Assembly (NCBI GenBank): GCA_031273385.1
Contig: JAISRY010000242.1
Location: 1-18,028 of the forward strand
DNA: 18,028 nt
Direction: 5' to 3'
Source: Tannerellaceae bacterium
GTDB lineage: Bacteria; Bacteroidota; Bacteroidia; Bacteroidales; Tannerellaceae
Shown here: piece after piece, positions 6,447 through 12,985 of the stretch
Position numbering within the stretch: position 1 is the first letter of the stretch
How the letters are laid out: each line of letters opens with the position of its first letter
Notes under the pieces: model-generated
Told to the model about the DNA's origin: nothing
Database searches by the model: none
Seen by the model: only the letters and a program-made list of their open reading frames with translations
Position numbers and translations under genes: made by a program

Positions 6447-8758
6447 AAGTGTCCTGTTTTATTTGTTTTCTTACTGAGTATAAGCGTAGAGGGCATCCGT
6501 TGTAATGCCTTTTTGCGGTGTTCGGAAACGTCGTTCCATGTATGGTAACTGATCAGCATAAAATTATACCCGCCGAACAGCTCCGGCGTCAGGTCTTTGT
6601 CGGGAAGGATTCTCGACTGCTTCACCCCGTCCGTAAATTCGCCGAGGGAGGCTTTGATCCGCTCCACGCCGGGCGTCGTACTGCTGGCGGTGTTGAGGAA
6701 AGCGACGCTCCCCGACGTCGATTTCAGCAGCGCCGGGAGATATTCCAGCAGAAAGAGGTCGTCCTCCGAGGCCGTGACCACCAGGATATTCGTCGCCTTG
6801 ACGAAATAGCGGTTCACGAATACCCCGACGGGGCAATGGCTGTTTTCGATAAAGATCTTTGTCTTGTCCTTGAGCAGCGCACCGGGGTAGAACCACGACT
6901 GGGGGGCGCGGAAATGCTTGAAATACTTGTCGTAGAAGAATGTGCGGAAGCGGTTGACCACCACGTCGGTAGGCAGGTTGCTCAGCGATATCCCGGCGCC
7001 TACCATCAGGAAGTCATACCCCTCGTTGTTGACGATATCCACGATATCCTGCCCGGCATTGTTGGAGATCTCGTACCGGGTTTTGATCGGGATGCCCAGT
7101 TTCTGCGCCCCGTAGAGGATAGGCCCGAAGCTGACCTCTTCAAAGTTGTCGGTATGCAGCGGGTTCACGTCCGACCCGACCGTCAGGTGCAGCGCCGTTA
7201 TATTCAGCCTGTTCCTCCCTTTGGAAAACAGCTGGTAGGCGGCGTCGAGCATCACCTGCCCGTTGCCGGCGCGCCCGAAAGAGAGTAAGACCTTGAAGAC
7301 ACCCTCCTGGGGCGCCTGCGTCCGCTCTTCGATCCGCTTGTCGCGCGTCTTGAAGCAGAATCTGATCAGGCTGACCAGCGGGGCGGTCATAAAGGTCGTG
7401 ACCAGCGTCATCAATACCAGCATCACAAAGACCGGCGGCGGCAGGATATGCATCTCGTAGCCGATCGTCAGCACCACCAGCTCCATCAACCCGCGCGTAT
7501 TCATCAACGCGGCGATATACAGGCTGTTTTTCCAGCTTTCGTCTACGATGCGCGCCGAGAAGAGCGCCCCGCCGAACTTCCCCGCGATCGCTACCAGCGT
7601 CATCACCCCGCACATCCACCACAGCTGCGGGGAGTCCAGCAGTCCGATCTCCGTGCGCAGCCCCGTCGAGACAAAGAAAAGCGGGAGGAAAAGGGAGAGC
7701 GAGACATCTTCCACCTTTTCGGTCATAATCTTGCGGAATTTCATATTGTCGGGCATCGCTACGCCGGCGACGAACGCCCCGAACAGCGCATGCAGCCCCA
7801 GCACCTCCGTAAAATAGGAGGAGATGATCAGGATCAGGAACATGAAAGCGATCAGCCCCTTGTCGATCACCTCCTTGTTGTGGTAGATATGCCCGACCAT
7901 ACGGAGGAACGGACGTACGGCAAAGAACATGAACAGGATATAGATACCGGAAAAGAGGATGCTATACACCGCGCTGAGCATCGTTCCCGCCTGGGCGATC
8001 GCCACGACGACCGCCAGAAGGCACCACGCCGTAATATCCCCGTTCGCAGCGCTGGCCAGCGTGATCGTCCCCAGGTGGGACTTCGTCAGCCCCTTTTCCT
8101 GGATGATACGCGCCAGGACGGGGAAAGCCGTAATGCTCATCGAGATGCCGATAAACAGGGCGAACGAGAGGAAAGGCGTACTCTTGTCGGCGTAGGTGTC
8201 GTACACGAAATAGGCGGTCAGCATCCCGAAAAAGAACGGGGCGATCGTGCTCGTATGGCTGATCAGTATCGTCTCTTTCAGCTTCTTACGGACAACGTTG
8301 ATGTCCAGCTCCATGCCGATGCTGAACATGTAGAGGATCAGCCCGAACTGGCTCAGGATACCGATATTGGCCAACGACTCTTCGCGGAACAGGAAGCCCG
8401 ACAGCTCCGGCGCCCAATAGCCCAGTATCGAGGGGCCCAGCACGATACCGGCGATAATCTCGCCGACCACCATCGGCTGCCCGATTTTCATAAACAGCCA
8501 CCCGAAAAGGCGGCAGGCCAGCAGGATGACGATGATTTGCAACAGCAGGATGGCGAGAGGGGATTCGACATGGTGCAGAAAGAGCTGCTGGAAAACCGCG
8601 AAACCCTCCCCCAGGTTTCCCGGCGTGCCATGCAATGACGTCATCACCTCATTCGGTTGCTGACTTTCACCCTTTTTGACCACAAAGTACATCAACGAAC
8701 CGAATACCAGGATAATCATCAAATAAAAGGTCAGGCTCTTCGTTCCTTTATTACTCAT
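6443..8758 (-). CDS. CPA2/CHX-like cation:proton antiporter with C-terminal USP-like region
   Basis: The 771-residue protein has an N-terminal segment (10-27), then a Na+/H+-exchanger membrane domain of about 12 helices (roughly 65-468), then a ~300-residue soluble tail. Recognisable membrane motifs are GQPMVVGEIIAGIVLGPS (93-110), ITAFPVLARII (209-219), SAANGDITAW (236-245), GAFVAGVAMPD (327-337) and MNTRGLMELVVL (419-430). The last two closely resemble plant CHX exchangers. The tail carries two weak universal-stress-protein-like folds (starting near 487 and 655) instead of a TrkA-N/RCK domain, again as in CHX proteins. It would exchange K+ or Na+ for protons across the inner membrane; ion preference cannot be read. 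At the ion-binding site the usual Asp-Asp pair reads Gly240-Asp241. It is the first gene of a two-gene leftward operon. Confidence 0.9.
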   Translation of the reverse strand: MSNKGTKSLTFYLMIILVFGSLMYFVVKKGESQQPNEVMTSLHGTPGNLGEGFAVFQQLFLHHVESPLAILLLQIIVILLACRLFGWLFMKIGQPMVVGEIIAGIVLGPSILGYWAPELSGFLFREESLANIGILSQFGLILYMFSIGMELDINVVRKKLKETILISHTSTIAPFFFGMLTAYFVYDTYADKSTPFLSFALFIGISMSITAFPVLARIIQEKGLTKSHLGTITLASAANGDITAWCLLAVVVAIAQAGTMLSAVYSILFSGIYILFMFFAVRPFLRMVGHIYHNKEVIDKGLIAFMFLILIISSYFTEVLGLHALFGAFVAGVAMPDNMKFRKIMTEKVEDVSLSLFLPLFFVSTGLRTEIGLLDSPQLWWMCGVMTLVAIAGKFGGALFSARIVDESWKNSLYIAALMNTRGLMELVVLTIGYEMHILPPPVFVMLVLMTLVTTFMTAPLVSLIRFCFKTRDKRIEERTQAPQEGVFKVLLSFGRAGNGQVMLDAAYQLFSKGRNRLNITALHLTVGSDVNPLHTDNFEEVSFGPILYGAQKLGIPIKTRYEISNNAGQDIVDIVNNEGYDFLMVGAGISLSNLPTDVVVNRFRTFFYDKYFKHFRAPQSWFYPGALLKDKTKIFIENSHCPVGVFVNRYFVKATNILVVTASEDDLFLLEYLPALLKSTSGSVAFLNTASSTTPGVERIKASLGEFTDGVKQSRILPDKDLTPELFGGYNFMLISYHTWNDVSEHRKKALQRMPSTLILSKKTNKTGHL

Positions 8759-8775
8759 CTCTGCTTATGGTTTCC

Positions 8776-8811
8776 GGCAAATATACTAAATATACCGTTA
8801 TTCTCACCATT
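8776..8811 (-). promoter_or_regulatory. candidate leftward promoter of the antiporter-glycosidase operon
   Basis: Read leftward, TATATTTGCC (8785-8776) matches the Bacteroidetes -7 consensus TAnnTTTG. A second candidate, TATATTTAG, lies 9 bases further upstream with a TTG about 20 bases before it, giving better -33 spacing but a weaker -7. Either would start transcription within about 25 bases of the antiporter ATG. The region is shared with the divergent glgB promoter. Confidence 0.5.
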
Positions 8812-8829
8812 CGTCAACGCTTTTTTCCG

Positions 8830-8838
8830 TATCTTTGC
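8830..8838 (+). promoter_or_regulatory. -7 element of the glgB promoter
   Basis: TATCTTTGC matches TAnnTTTG, 27 bases before the glgB start codon. No clear -33 TTTG is present at 19-21 bases upstream. The element is divergent from the antiporter promoter, within a 107-base intergenic gap. Confidence 0.55.
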
Positions 8839-8865
8839 CGCAAAACTAATTCATTTTAATACGGC

Positions 8866-10878
8866 ATGCAATCACTTAATCTTATAAAAAACGATCCCTG
8901 GCTTTCACCGTACGAAGCGGCGATCAACGGAAGATGCCGGCATGTCGCCCTGAAAGAAAAGAGCTTGACGGGCGACGGCAGCCAGACGCTGGCGCAATTC
9001 GCCTCCGGCTACCTCTATTTCGGATTACACAAAGTGGACGGGGGATGGGTGTTTCGTGAATGGGCGCCCAATGCCACCGCGATTTACCTCACCGGCACGT
9101 GCAACGATTGGCAAAAGGACGAGCGCTACCGGATGGCCCGCCTTGAGCATGGCAACTGGGAACTCCGCCTCGAAGAAGATATGCTCCATCACGGGGATCT
9201 CTACAAACTGCTCATGGAATGGGAGGGAGGCAGCGGCGAACGCATCCCGGCATGGACGCGCCGCGCCGTACAGGACGGACAGTCCAAACTCTTCGCCGCC
9301 CAGGCCTGGAACCCCCCGCACCCATACCTGTTCAAACAGGCGAAATTCAAACCCGATACCTCCCCGCTGCTGATCTACGAATGTCATATCGGCATGAGTA
9401 CGAACGAAGAAAAGGTAGGCTCCTACAACGAGTTCCGCCTCCATATACTCCCGCGTATCGCCAGGGAGGGATACAACGCCATACAGATTATGGCCATACA
9501 GGAACATCCCTATTACGGTTCGTTCGGCTACCATGTGAGCAGCTTTTTCGCCGCCTCTTCGCGCTTCGGCACGCCGGACGAGTTGAAACAGTTGATCGAC
9601 GAAGCGCACAGTATGGGGATCGCCGTCATTATGGATATCGTACATAGCCATGCCGTAAAGAACGAAGCGGAGGGGCTGGGGCGTTTCGACGGCTCATACG
9701 GGCAGTACTTTTATAACGACTCCCGCCGCGAACATCCGGCATGGGACTCCCTTTGCTTCGATTACGGGAAGAACGAAGTGCTTCATTTCCTGCTTTCCAA
9801 CTGCAAGTTCTGGCTGGAAGAGTACCGTTTCGACGGCTTCCGTTTCGACGGGGTGACCTCCATGCTCTACTACAGCCACGGACTGGGAGAGGCCTTTTCC
9901 AACTATGGCGATTATTATAGCGGCCGGCAGGACGAAGAGGCCATCGCCTACCTGACCTTGGCCAACAAGCTGATCCACGAAATCAACCCCCGTGCGATCA
10001 CCATCGCCGAAGAGGTCAGCGGAATGCCCGGACTGGCCGCTAAAGTAGAAGACGGCGGGTACGGCTTTGATTATCGTATGGCGATGAATATCCCCGACTT
10101 CTGGATTAAGCTGATTAAGGAGAAAAAAGACGAAGACTGGTACCCCTCCGCCCTCTGGTGGGAGACAACCAACCGGCGGGCGGATGAGAAGACCATCAGC
10201 TATGCCGAAAGCCACGACCAGGCGCTGGTGGGCGATAAGACGATTATCTTCCGCCTGATCGACGCCGAGATGTATTGGCACATGCAGAAAGGGGATCATA
10301 ATTTCGTGGTCGAGCGCGGCATTGCGCTGCACAAGATGATCCGTTTGATCACAGCATCGACCATGAACGGTGGGTACCTCAATTTTATGGGTAACGAGTT
10401 CGGCCATCCCGAATGGATCGACTTTCCACGCCCGGGCAACGACTGGTCGTATAAGTACGCCCGCCGCCAATGGGAGCTGGCGGACAACCCGAACCTGAAA
10501 TACGGCTACCTCGGGGAGTTCGACCGCGAGATGCTGGCGCTCATCAAACAGGTAAAAAACTTCCAGGCGACGCCTCTTCGGAAGATCGGCGAAAGCGACA
10601 GCGACCAGACGCTGGCCTATATGCGCGGGGATCTGCTGTTTGTCTTCAACTTCAGCCCCAACCGCTCCTATACCGGCTACGGATTCCTCACGCCCAAAGG
10701 CGAATACGAAGTGCTGCTCAACACCGATGCGCCCCGTTTCGGCGGGTTCGACCTGGCCGACGACAGCCTGCACCATTTTACCCATTTCGACCCCCTCTAT
10801 AAATCAGAAAACAAAGAGTGGCTGAAACTGTACATACCGGCACGCAGCGCCGTCGTACTGCGAAAGCTGAACAAATAA
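8866..10878 (+). CDS. glgB: 1,4-alpha-glucan branching enzyme, eukaryote-type GH13_8
   Basis: This cytosolic enzyme introduces alpha-1,6 branches into glycogen. The 670-residue product has an N-terminal CBM48 module (about 45-135, with FREWAPNATAIYLTG), a GH13 catalytic barrel (about 170-570) and a C-terminal beta domain. The four GH13 motifs are intact: DIVHSH (257-262), GFRFDGVTSM with nucleophile Asp328, IAEEVSGMP with acid/base Glu382, and ESHDQ with Asp451. GFRFDGVTSM and the VSGMP motif mark it as the eukaryote-like subfamily GH13_8, and its length fits that group rather than the longer E. coli-type GH13_9 enzymes. It has its own promoter; manA follows after 36 A-rich bases and may be co-transcribed. 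No glycogen synthase is in the window. Confidence 0.95.
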   Translation: MQSLNLIKNDPWLSPYEAAINGRCRHVALKEKSLTGDGSQTLAQFASGYLYFGLHKVDGGWVFREWAPNATAIYLTGTCNDWQKDERYRMARLEHGNWELRLEEDMLHHGDLYKLLMEWEGGSGERIPAWTRRAVQDGQSKLFAAQAWNPPHPYLFKQAKFKPDTSPLLIYECHIGMSTNEEKVGSYNEFRLHILPRIAREGYNAIQIMAIQEHPYYGSFGYHVSSFFAASSRFGTPDELKQLIDEAHSMGIAVIMDIVHSHAVKNEAEGLGRFDGSYGQYFYNDSRREHPAWDSLCFDYGKNEVLHFLLSNCKFWLEEYRFDGFRFDGVTSMLYYSHGLGEAFSNYGDYYSGRQDEEAIAYLTLANKLIHEINPRAITIAEEVSGMPGLAAKVEDGGYGFDYRMAMNIPDFWIKLIKEKKDEDWYPSALWWETTNRRADEKTISYAESHDQALVGDKTIIFRLIDAEMYWHMQKGDHNFVVERGIALHKMIRLITASTMNGGYLNFMGNEFGHPEWIDFPRPGNDWSYKYARRQWELADNPNLKYGYLGEFDREMLALIKQVKNFQATPLRKIGESDSDQTLAYMRGDLLFVFNFSPNRSYTGYGFLTPKGEYEVLLNTDAPRFGGFDLADDSLHHFTHFDPLYKSENKEWLKLYIPARSAVVLRKLNK

Positions 10879-10914
10879 ACAAATAAACAAAGAAGCAAAT
10901 AAAAAGAAAGACGT

Positions 10915-11925
10915 ATGTTATATCCATTGACATTTAAACCCATTCTAAAGCAAGTCATCTGGGGCGGATCAGCCATCTGCTCCTTTAAAGGAATCTCCCC
11001 CGTACAGGACGGTATCGGCGAAAGCTGGGAACTGTCCGACGTAGAGGGCAACTGCTCCATAGTCGATAACGGCCCCCTGAAAGGCAAAACCCTGGACGAA
11101 CTGATCCACGCCTACGGCCGGCAACTGCTTGGCGGAAAGGTGGTCGAACGCTTCGGCACGACATTCCCGTTGCTCATCAAGTTTATCGACGCCCGCGACA
11201 ACCTCTCCATACAGGTACACCCCGACGATGCCTTAGCCCGCAAGCGCCACAACTCATTCGGCAAAACCGAAATGTGGTACGTCGTGAAAGCCGCCGAGGG
11301 CGCAACGCTCTACTCCGGCTTTTCCGCCCGGACAGACCCCGCCGACTACGTCAAGCGCATCCAGAACGATACGATCATGGACATCATGCAGGCATATAAG
11401 GTAAAGGAGGGAGACGTCTTTTTCCTCCCCGCCGGACGTGTCCATGCCATCGGCGCAGGCTGCTTCATCGCCGAGATACAGCAAACCAGCAATATCACCT
11501 ACCGCATCTATGACTACAACCGGAAAGACGCCGACGGAAACGAACGCGAACTGCACACCGAATTAGCCAAAGAAGCGATCGACTACACCCTCTACCCCGA
11601 CTACCGCACCCCCTACCAGCCGTGCAAAGACCGCGTAGTAGGCCTGGTCGCCTGCCCCTATTTCACCACCAACCTCCTGGATCTGGAGCAGCCCCTCGTC
11701 CGCGACCTCTCCGCACTGGACTCCTTTGTCATCTACATCTGCATGTCCGGCAAAGCCTCCATCACCGACAACCAGGGCAACACCGCCCCCCTCCGCCAAG
11801 GCCAAGCCCTCCTCATCCCCGCCAACACCCAATCCCTCACCCTAACCCCCTCCCCCCAAACCAAACTCATGGAGACATACATCCCCGCCTCTTCAGTATC
11901 AGGATCAGAATTTTCAGGATTATAG
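10915..11925 (+). CDS. manA: class I mannose-6-phosphate isomerase
   Basis: The zinc enzyme interconverts mannose 6-phosphate and fructose 6-phosphate, linking glycolysis with mannose use and GDP-mannose supply for surface glycans. The 336-residue product has the class I signature and all four predicted zinc ligands: Gln100 and His102 in SIQVHPDD, Glu119 in KTEMWYV, and His177 in AGRVHAIG, followed by EIQQTSNITYRIYDYNR (187-203). It lies 36 bases after glgB on the same strand, with no promoter-like TAnnTTTG in the gap, so read-through is likely. The last ~10 codons fall in a TCAGGAT repeat, so the C-terminus may be extended relative to the family. GC and poly-C content rises sharply over the final 200 bases. 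Confidence 0.94.
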   Translation: MLYPLTFKPILKQVIWGGSAICSFKGISPVQDGIGESWELSDVEGNCSIVDNGPLKGKTLDELIHAYGRQLLGGKVVERFGTTFPLLIKFIDARDNLSIQVHPDDALARKRHNSFGKTEMWYVVKAAEGATLYSGFSARTDPADYVKRIQNDTIMDIMQAYKVKEGDVFFLPAGRVHAIGAGCFIAEIQQTSNITYRIYDYNRKDADGNERELHTELAKEAIDYTLYPDYRTPYQPCKDRVVGLVACPYFTTNLLDLEQPLVRDLSALDSFVIYICMSGKASITDNQGNTAPLRQGQALLIPANTQSLTLTPSPQTKLMETYIPASSVSGSEFSGL

Positions 11926-11937
11926 AATGATCAGGAT
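11899..11937 (+). repeat. three TCAGGAT repeats across the manA stop
   Basis: TCAGGAT occurs at 11899-11905, 11914-11920 and 11931-11937, spaced 15 and 17 bases. The first two copies encode the C-terminal tail of manA and the third lies just after its stop. This suggests that the gene end has been replaced or lengthened by an intergenic repeat. Confidence 0.6.
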
Positions 11938-11979
11938 TGATGGTGTGTAGGGAGTAGGAATGACGGTATGCCTATAATG

Positions 11980-12007
11980 GTAGAGACGCAAAATTTTGCG
12001 TCTCTAC
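11980..12007. repeat. perfect 28-bp palindrome
   Basis: GTAGAGACGCAAAA is followed directly by its exact reverse complement, with no loop bases. It begins 55 bases after the manA stop. The form is that of short dispersed palindromic elements common in intergenic DNA. The T4 at the centre lies inside the stem, so it is not a classical terminator, although as RNA it could protect or end the manA transcript. Confidence 0.8.
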
Positions 12008-12042
12008 ACGCATACACATCACCCCCTCCCCCGCGCGCGGGG

Positions 12043-12078
12043 CTTAAGAGCCTTAAGAATCTTAAGAGCCTTAAGGGA
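12043..12078 (+). repeat. 9-bp tandem array, 4 units (CTTAAGAGN-like)
   Basis: Four consecutive 9-mers read CTTAAGAGC, CTTAAGAAT, CTTAAGAGC and CTTAAGGGA. Each contains the palindrome CTTAAG. The array follows a short run of CG dinucleotides. Function unknown. Confidence 0.85.
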
Positions 12079-12128
12079 AAACCTCCCCAGCCCACCCCCT
12101 CAAATAGAGAGAAAAGAGCAAAATCCCC

Positions 12129-12488
12129 CCCAGATAAAGTTTCCGTTTTTTTGCCTTCACCCCTTCACCTTTCGTGTAACATGCTGACTAATATCCGAAT
12201 GTGGTGAAGGGAGGGTGAAGGGAGGTGAATGAACGGTGAAACGGGATGCCAAAGAGAGCAGCCCGCCTTATTGTCAAAATCATCAAACAACTGATTCCCG
12301 AACCGGCAAGAACAAATGTCGATTAATCATCGACGAATTTATACGATAAGGGCAGGCCACCCTCCCCGGCATGCCATTTCACGTTCATTCACCTCCCTTC
12401 ACCCTCCCTTCACCACATTCGGATATCAGTCAGCATGTTACGCGAAAGGTGAAGGGGTGAAGGCAAAAAAACGGAAACTTTATATGGG
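12129..12488. repeat. long inverted repeat, ~121-bp arms, 117-bp centre
   Basis: The left arm (12129-12250) and right arm (12368-12488) are reverse complements with only about six differences in some 121 positions. They enclose 12251-12367. The centre has further partial symmetry (CCGCCTTAT near 12264 against ATAAGGGCAGG near 12355) and a small perfect dyad, GTCGAT-N5-ATCGAC (12318-12334). The whole unit could fold into one very long hairpin. It encodes no transposase. Single, more diverged copies of the arm occur at 291-360 and 16505-16581, so the arm belongs to a dispersed family. Possible readings are a MITE-like element, an invertible segment or a structured RNA; the sequence alone does not decide. 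Confidence 0.85.
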
Positions 12489-12636
12489 AGGTTTTTCCCG
12501 CTTTCTATGCAGTTTTGTACCAAAAAGGATCAAATTTGTACCCCCAAAAGCAAAGCGTATGTACGGATATATTCTAAAGAATAAACAAAAAAGACGTTTC
12601 GGCAGGCTCAACGACACCGCCCCCCCTCTCAGCCGG

Positions 12637-12720
12637 ACGGGAGCTATTCTAAACGGGACGGGAGCTATTTTTATTTGCACGGGAGCCGTTTTTTTTCGGA
12701 CGGGAGCTATTTCCGGTTTT
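12637..12720 (+). repeat. 21-bp tandem array, 4 units
   Basis: The core ACGGGAGC begins at 12637, 12658, 12679 and 12700, a period of exactly 21 bp. The first eight bases are invariant and usually continue TATT; the rest of each unit varies and is T-rich in units 2 to 4. In one frame it reads as a seven-residue TGAI repeat, but no gene context supports translation. It abuts the 22-bp array. Confidence 0.85.
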
Positions 12721-12829
12721 ACACAATTGTCTACGCCCGGCTACACAACTGTGTAGTCCGCCCTACACAATTGTCTGTCTCCAGCTACACAATTGTCTAC
12801 GCCCGGCTACACAATTGTCTATGTCCGGC
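12720..12829 (+). repeat. 22-bp tandem array, 5 units, each with an ACAATTGT dyad
   Basis: Five units start at 12720, 12742, 12764, 12786 and 12808 with a period of exactly 22 bp. Each has a conserved 15-base block, TACACAATTGTCTAC, and a 7-base GC-rich spacer. Four units carry the palindrome ACAATTGT. Unit 2 instead carries CTACACA-AC-TGTGTAG, an even longer dyad. A spacing close to two helical turns puts every dyad on nearly the same DNA face, as in multi-site operators. The array ends about 115 bases before the -7 element of the TonB receptor promoter. Confidence 0.88.
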
Positions 12830-12841
12830 CACCTCGCTATC

Positions 12842-12932
12842 CACTGTTCACTGTTCACTATCCACTGTTCTCTATCCACTGTTAACTATTCATTATTCAC
12901 TGTTAACTATTCACTATTCACTGTTCACTATT
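12842..12932 (+). repeat. 7-bp microsatellite, 13 units (CACTRTT-like)
   Basis: Thirteen consecutive heptamers run from 12842 to 12932 without a break in phase. The main forms are CACTGTT, CACTATT, CACTATC and AACTATT. The array ends 12 bases before the -7 element at 12945 and covers the position where the -33 element would lie. Gain or loss of units could shift promoter spacing or upstream sites. Confidence 0.88.
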
Positions 12933-12940
12933 CATCATCC

Positions 12941-12960
12941 TTTCTATATTTGCATAGAAA
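12941..12960 (+). promoter_or_regulatory. TonB receptor promoter -7 inside a dyad
   Basis: TATATTTGC (12945-12953) matches the Bacteroidetes -7 consensus, 32 bases before the ATG at 12986. It sits within a perfect 7-bp dyad, TTTCTAT (12941-12947) and ATAGAAA (12954-12960), which looks like an operator. The only -33-like bases at about 19 bases upstream are TGTT (12922-12925), inside the heptamer array, so the -33 match is weak. Confidence 0.6.
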
Positions 12961-12985
12961 AATCACGTTTTAATCTTTTACCGCT

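Larger units (their letters stand above)
11926..12985. other. 1-kb intergenic nest of unrelated repeats
   Basis: No supportable gene lies between manA and the TonB-dependent receptor. The open frames at 11968-12207 and 12316-12756 translate tandem repeats (for example LKSLK and TGAI units) and match no family I know. From left to right the region holds a 28-bp palindrome, a 9-bp tandem array, a ~360-bp long inverted repeat, a 21-bp array, a 22-bp array, a 7-bp array and the promoter of the next gene. Each is listed separately. Confidence 0.8.

Noticed and set aside
7448..8638. 396-codon rightward frame opposite the antiporter
   Set aside because: The translation is very rich in Arg, His, Gln and Asp with no domain, as expected for the complement of membrane-protein codons.
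9694..10785. 363-codon leftward frame opposite glgB
   Set aside because: All four GH13 motifs are intact on the plus strand; the minus-strand product resembles no family.
12251..12367. Promoter inside the centre of the long inverted repeat (inverton model)
   Set aside because: No good TAnnTTTG element is found on either strand of the centre, and no recombinase gene is nearby, so a promoter switch is not supported.
12513..12564. Three TGTAC motifs spaced 21 and 23 bases
   Set aside because: Flanks share only short A/C runs; too weak to call an array, though it may be an eroded one.
12316..12756. Rightward frame with TGAI seven-residue repeats
   Set aside because: The repeats come from the 21-bp DNA array; the frame crosses the long inverted repeat and has no promoter or recognisable domain.
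12720..12829. CRISPR-like array
   Set aside because: The repeat block is 15 bp and the spacers only 7 bp and similar to each other; no cas genes are present.
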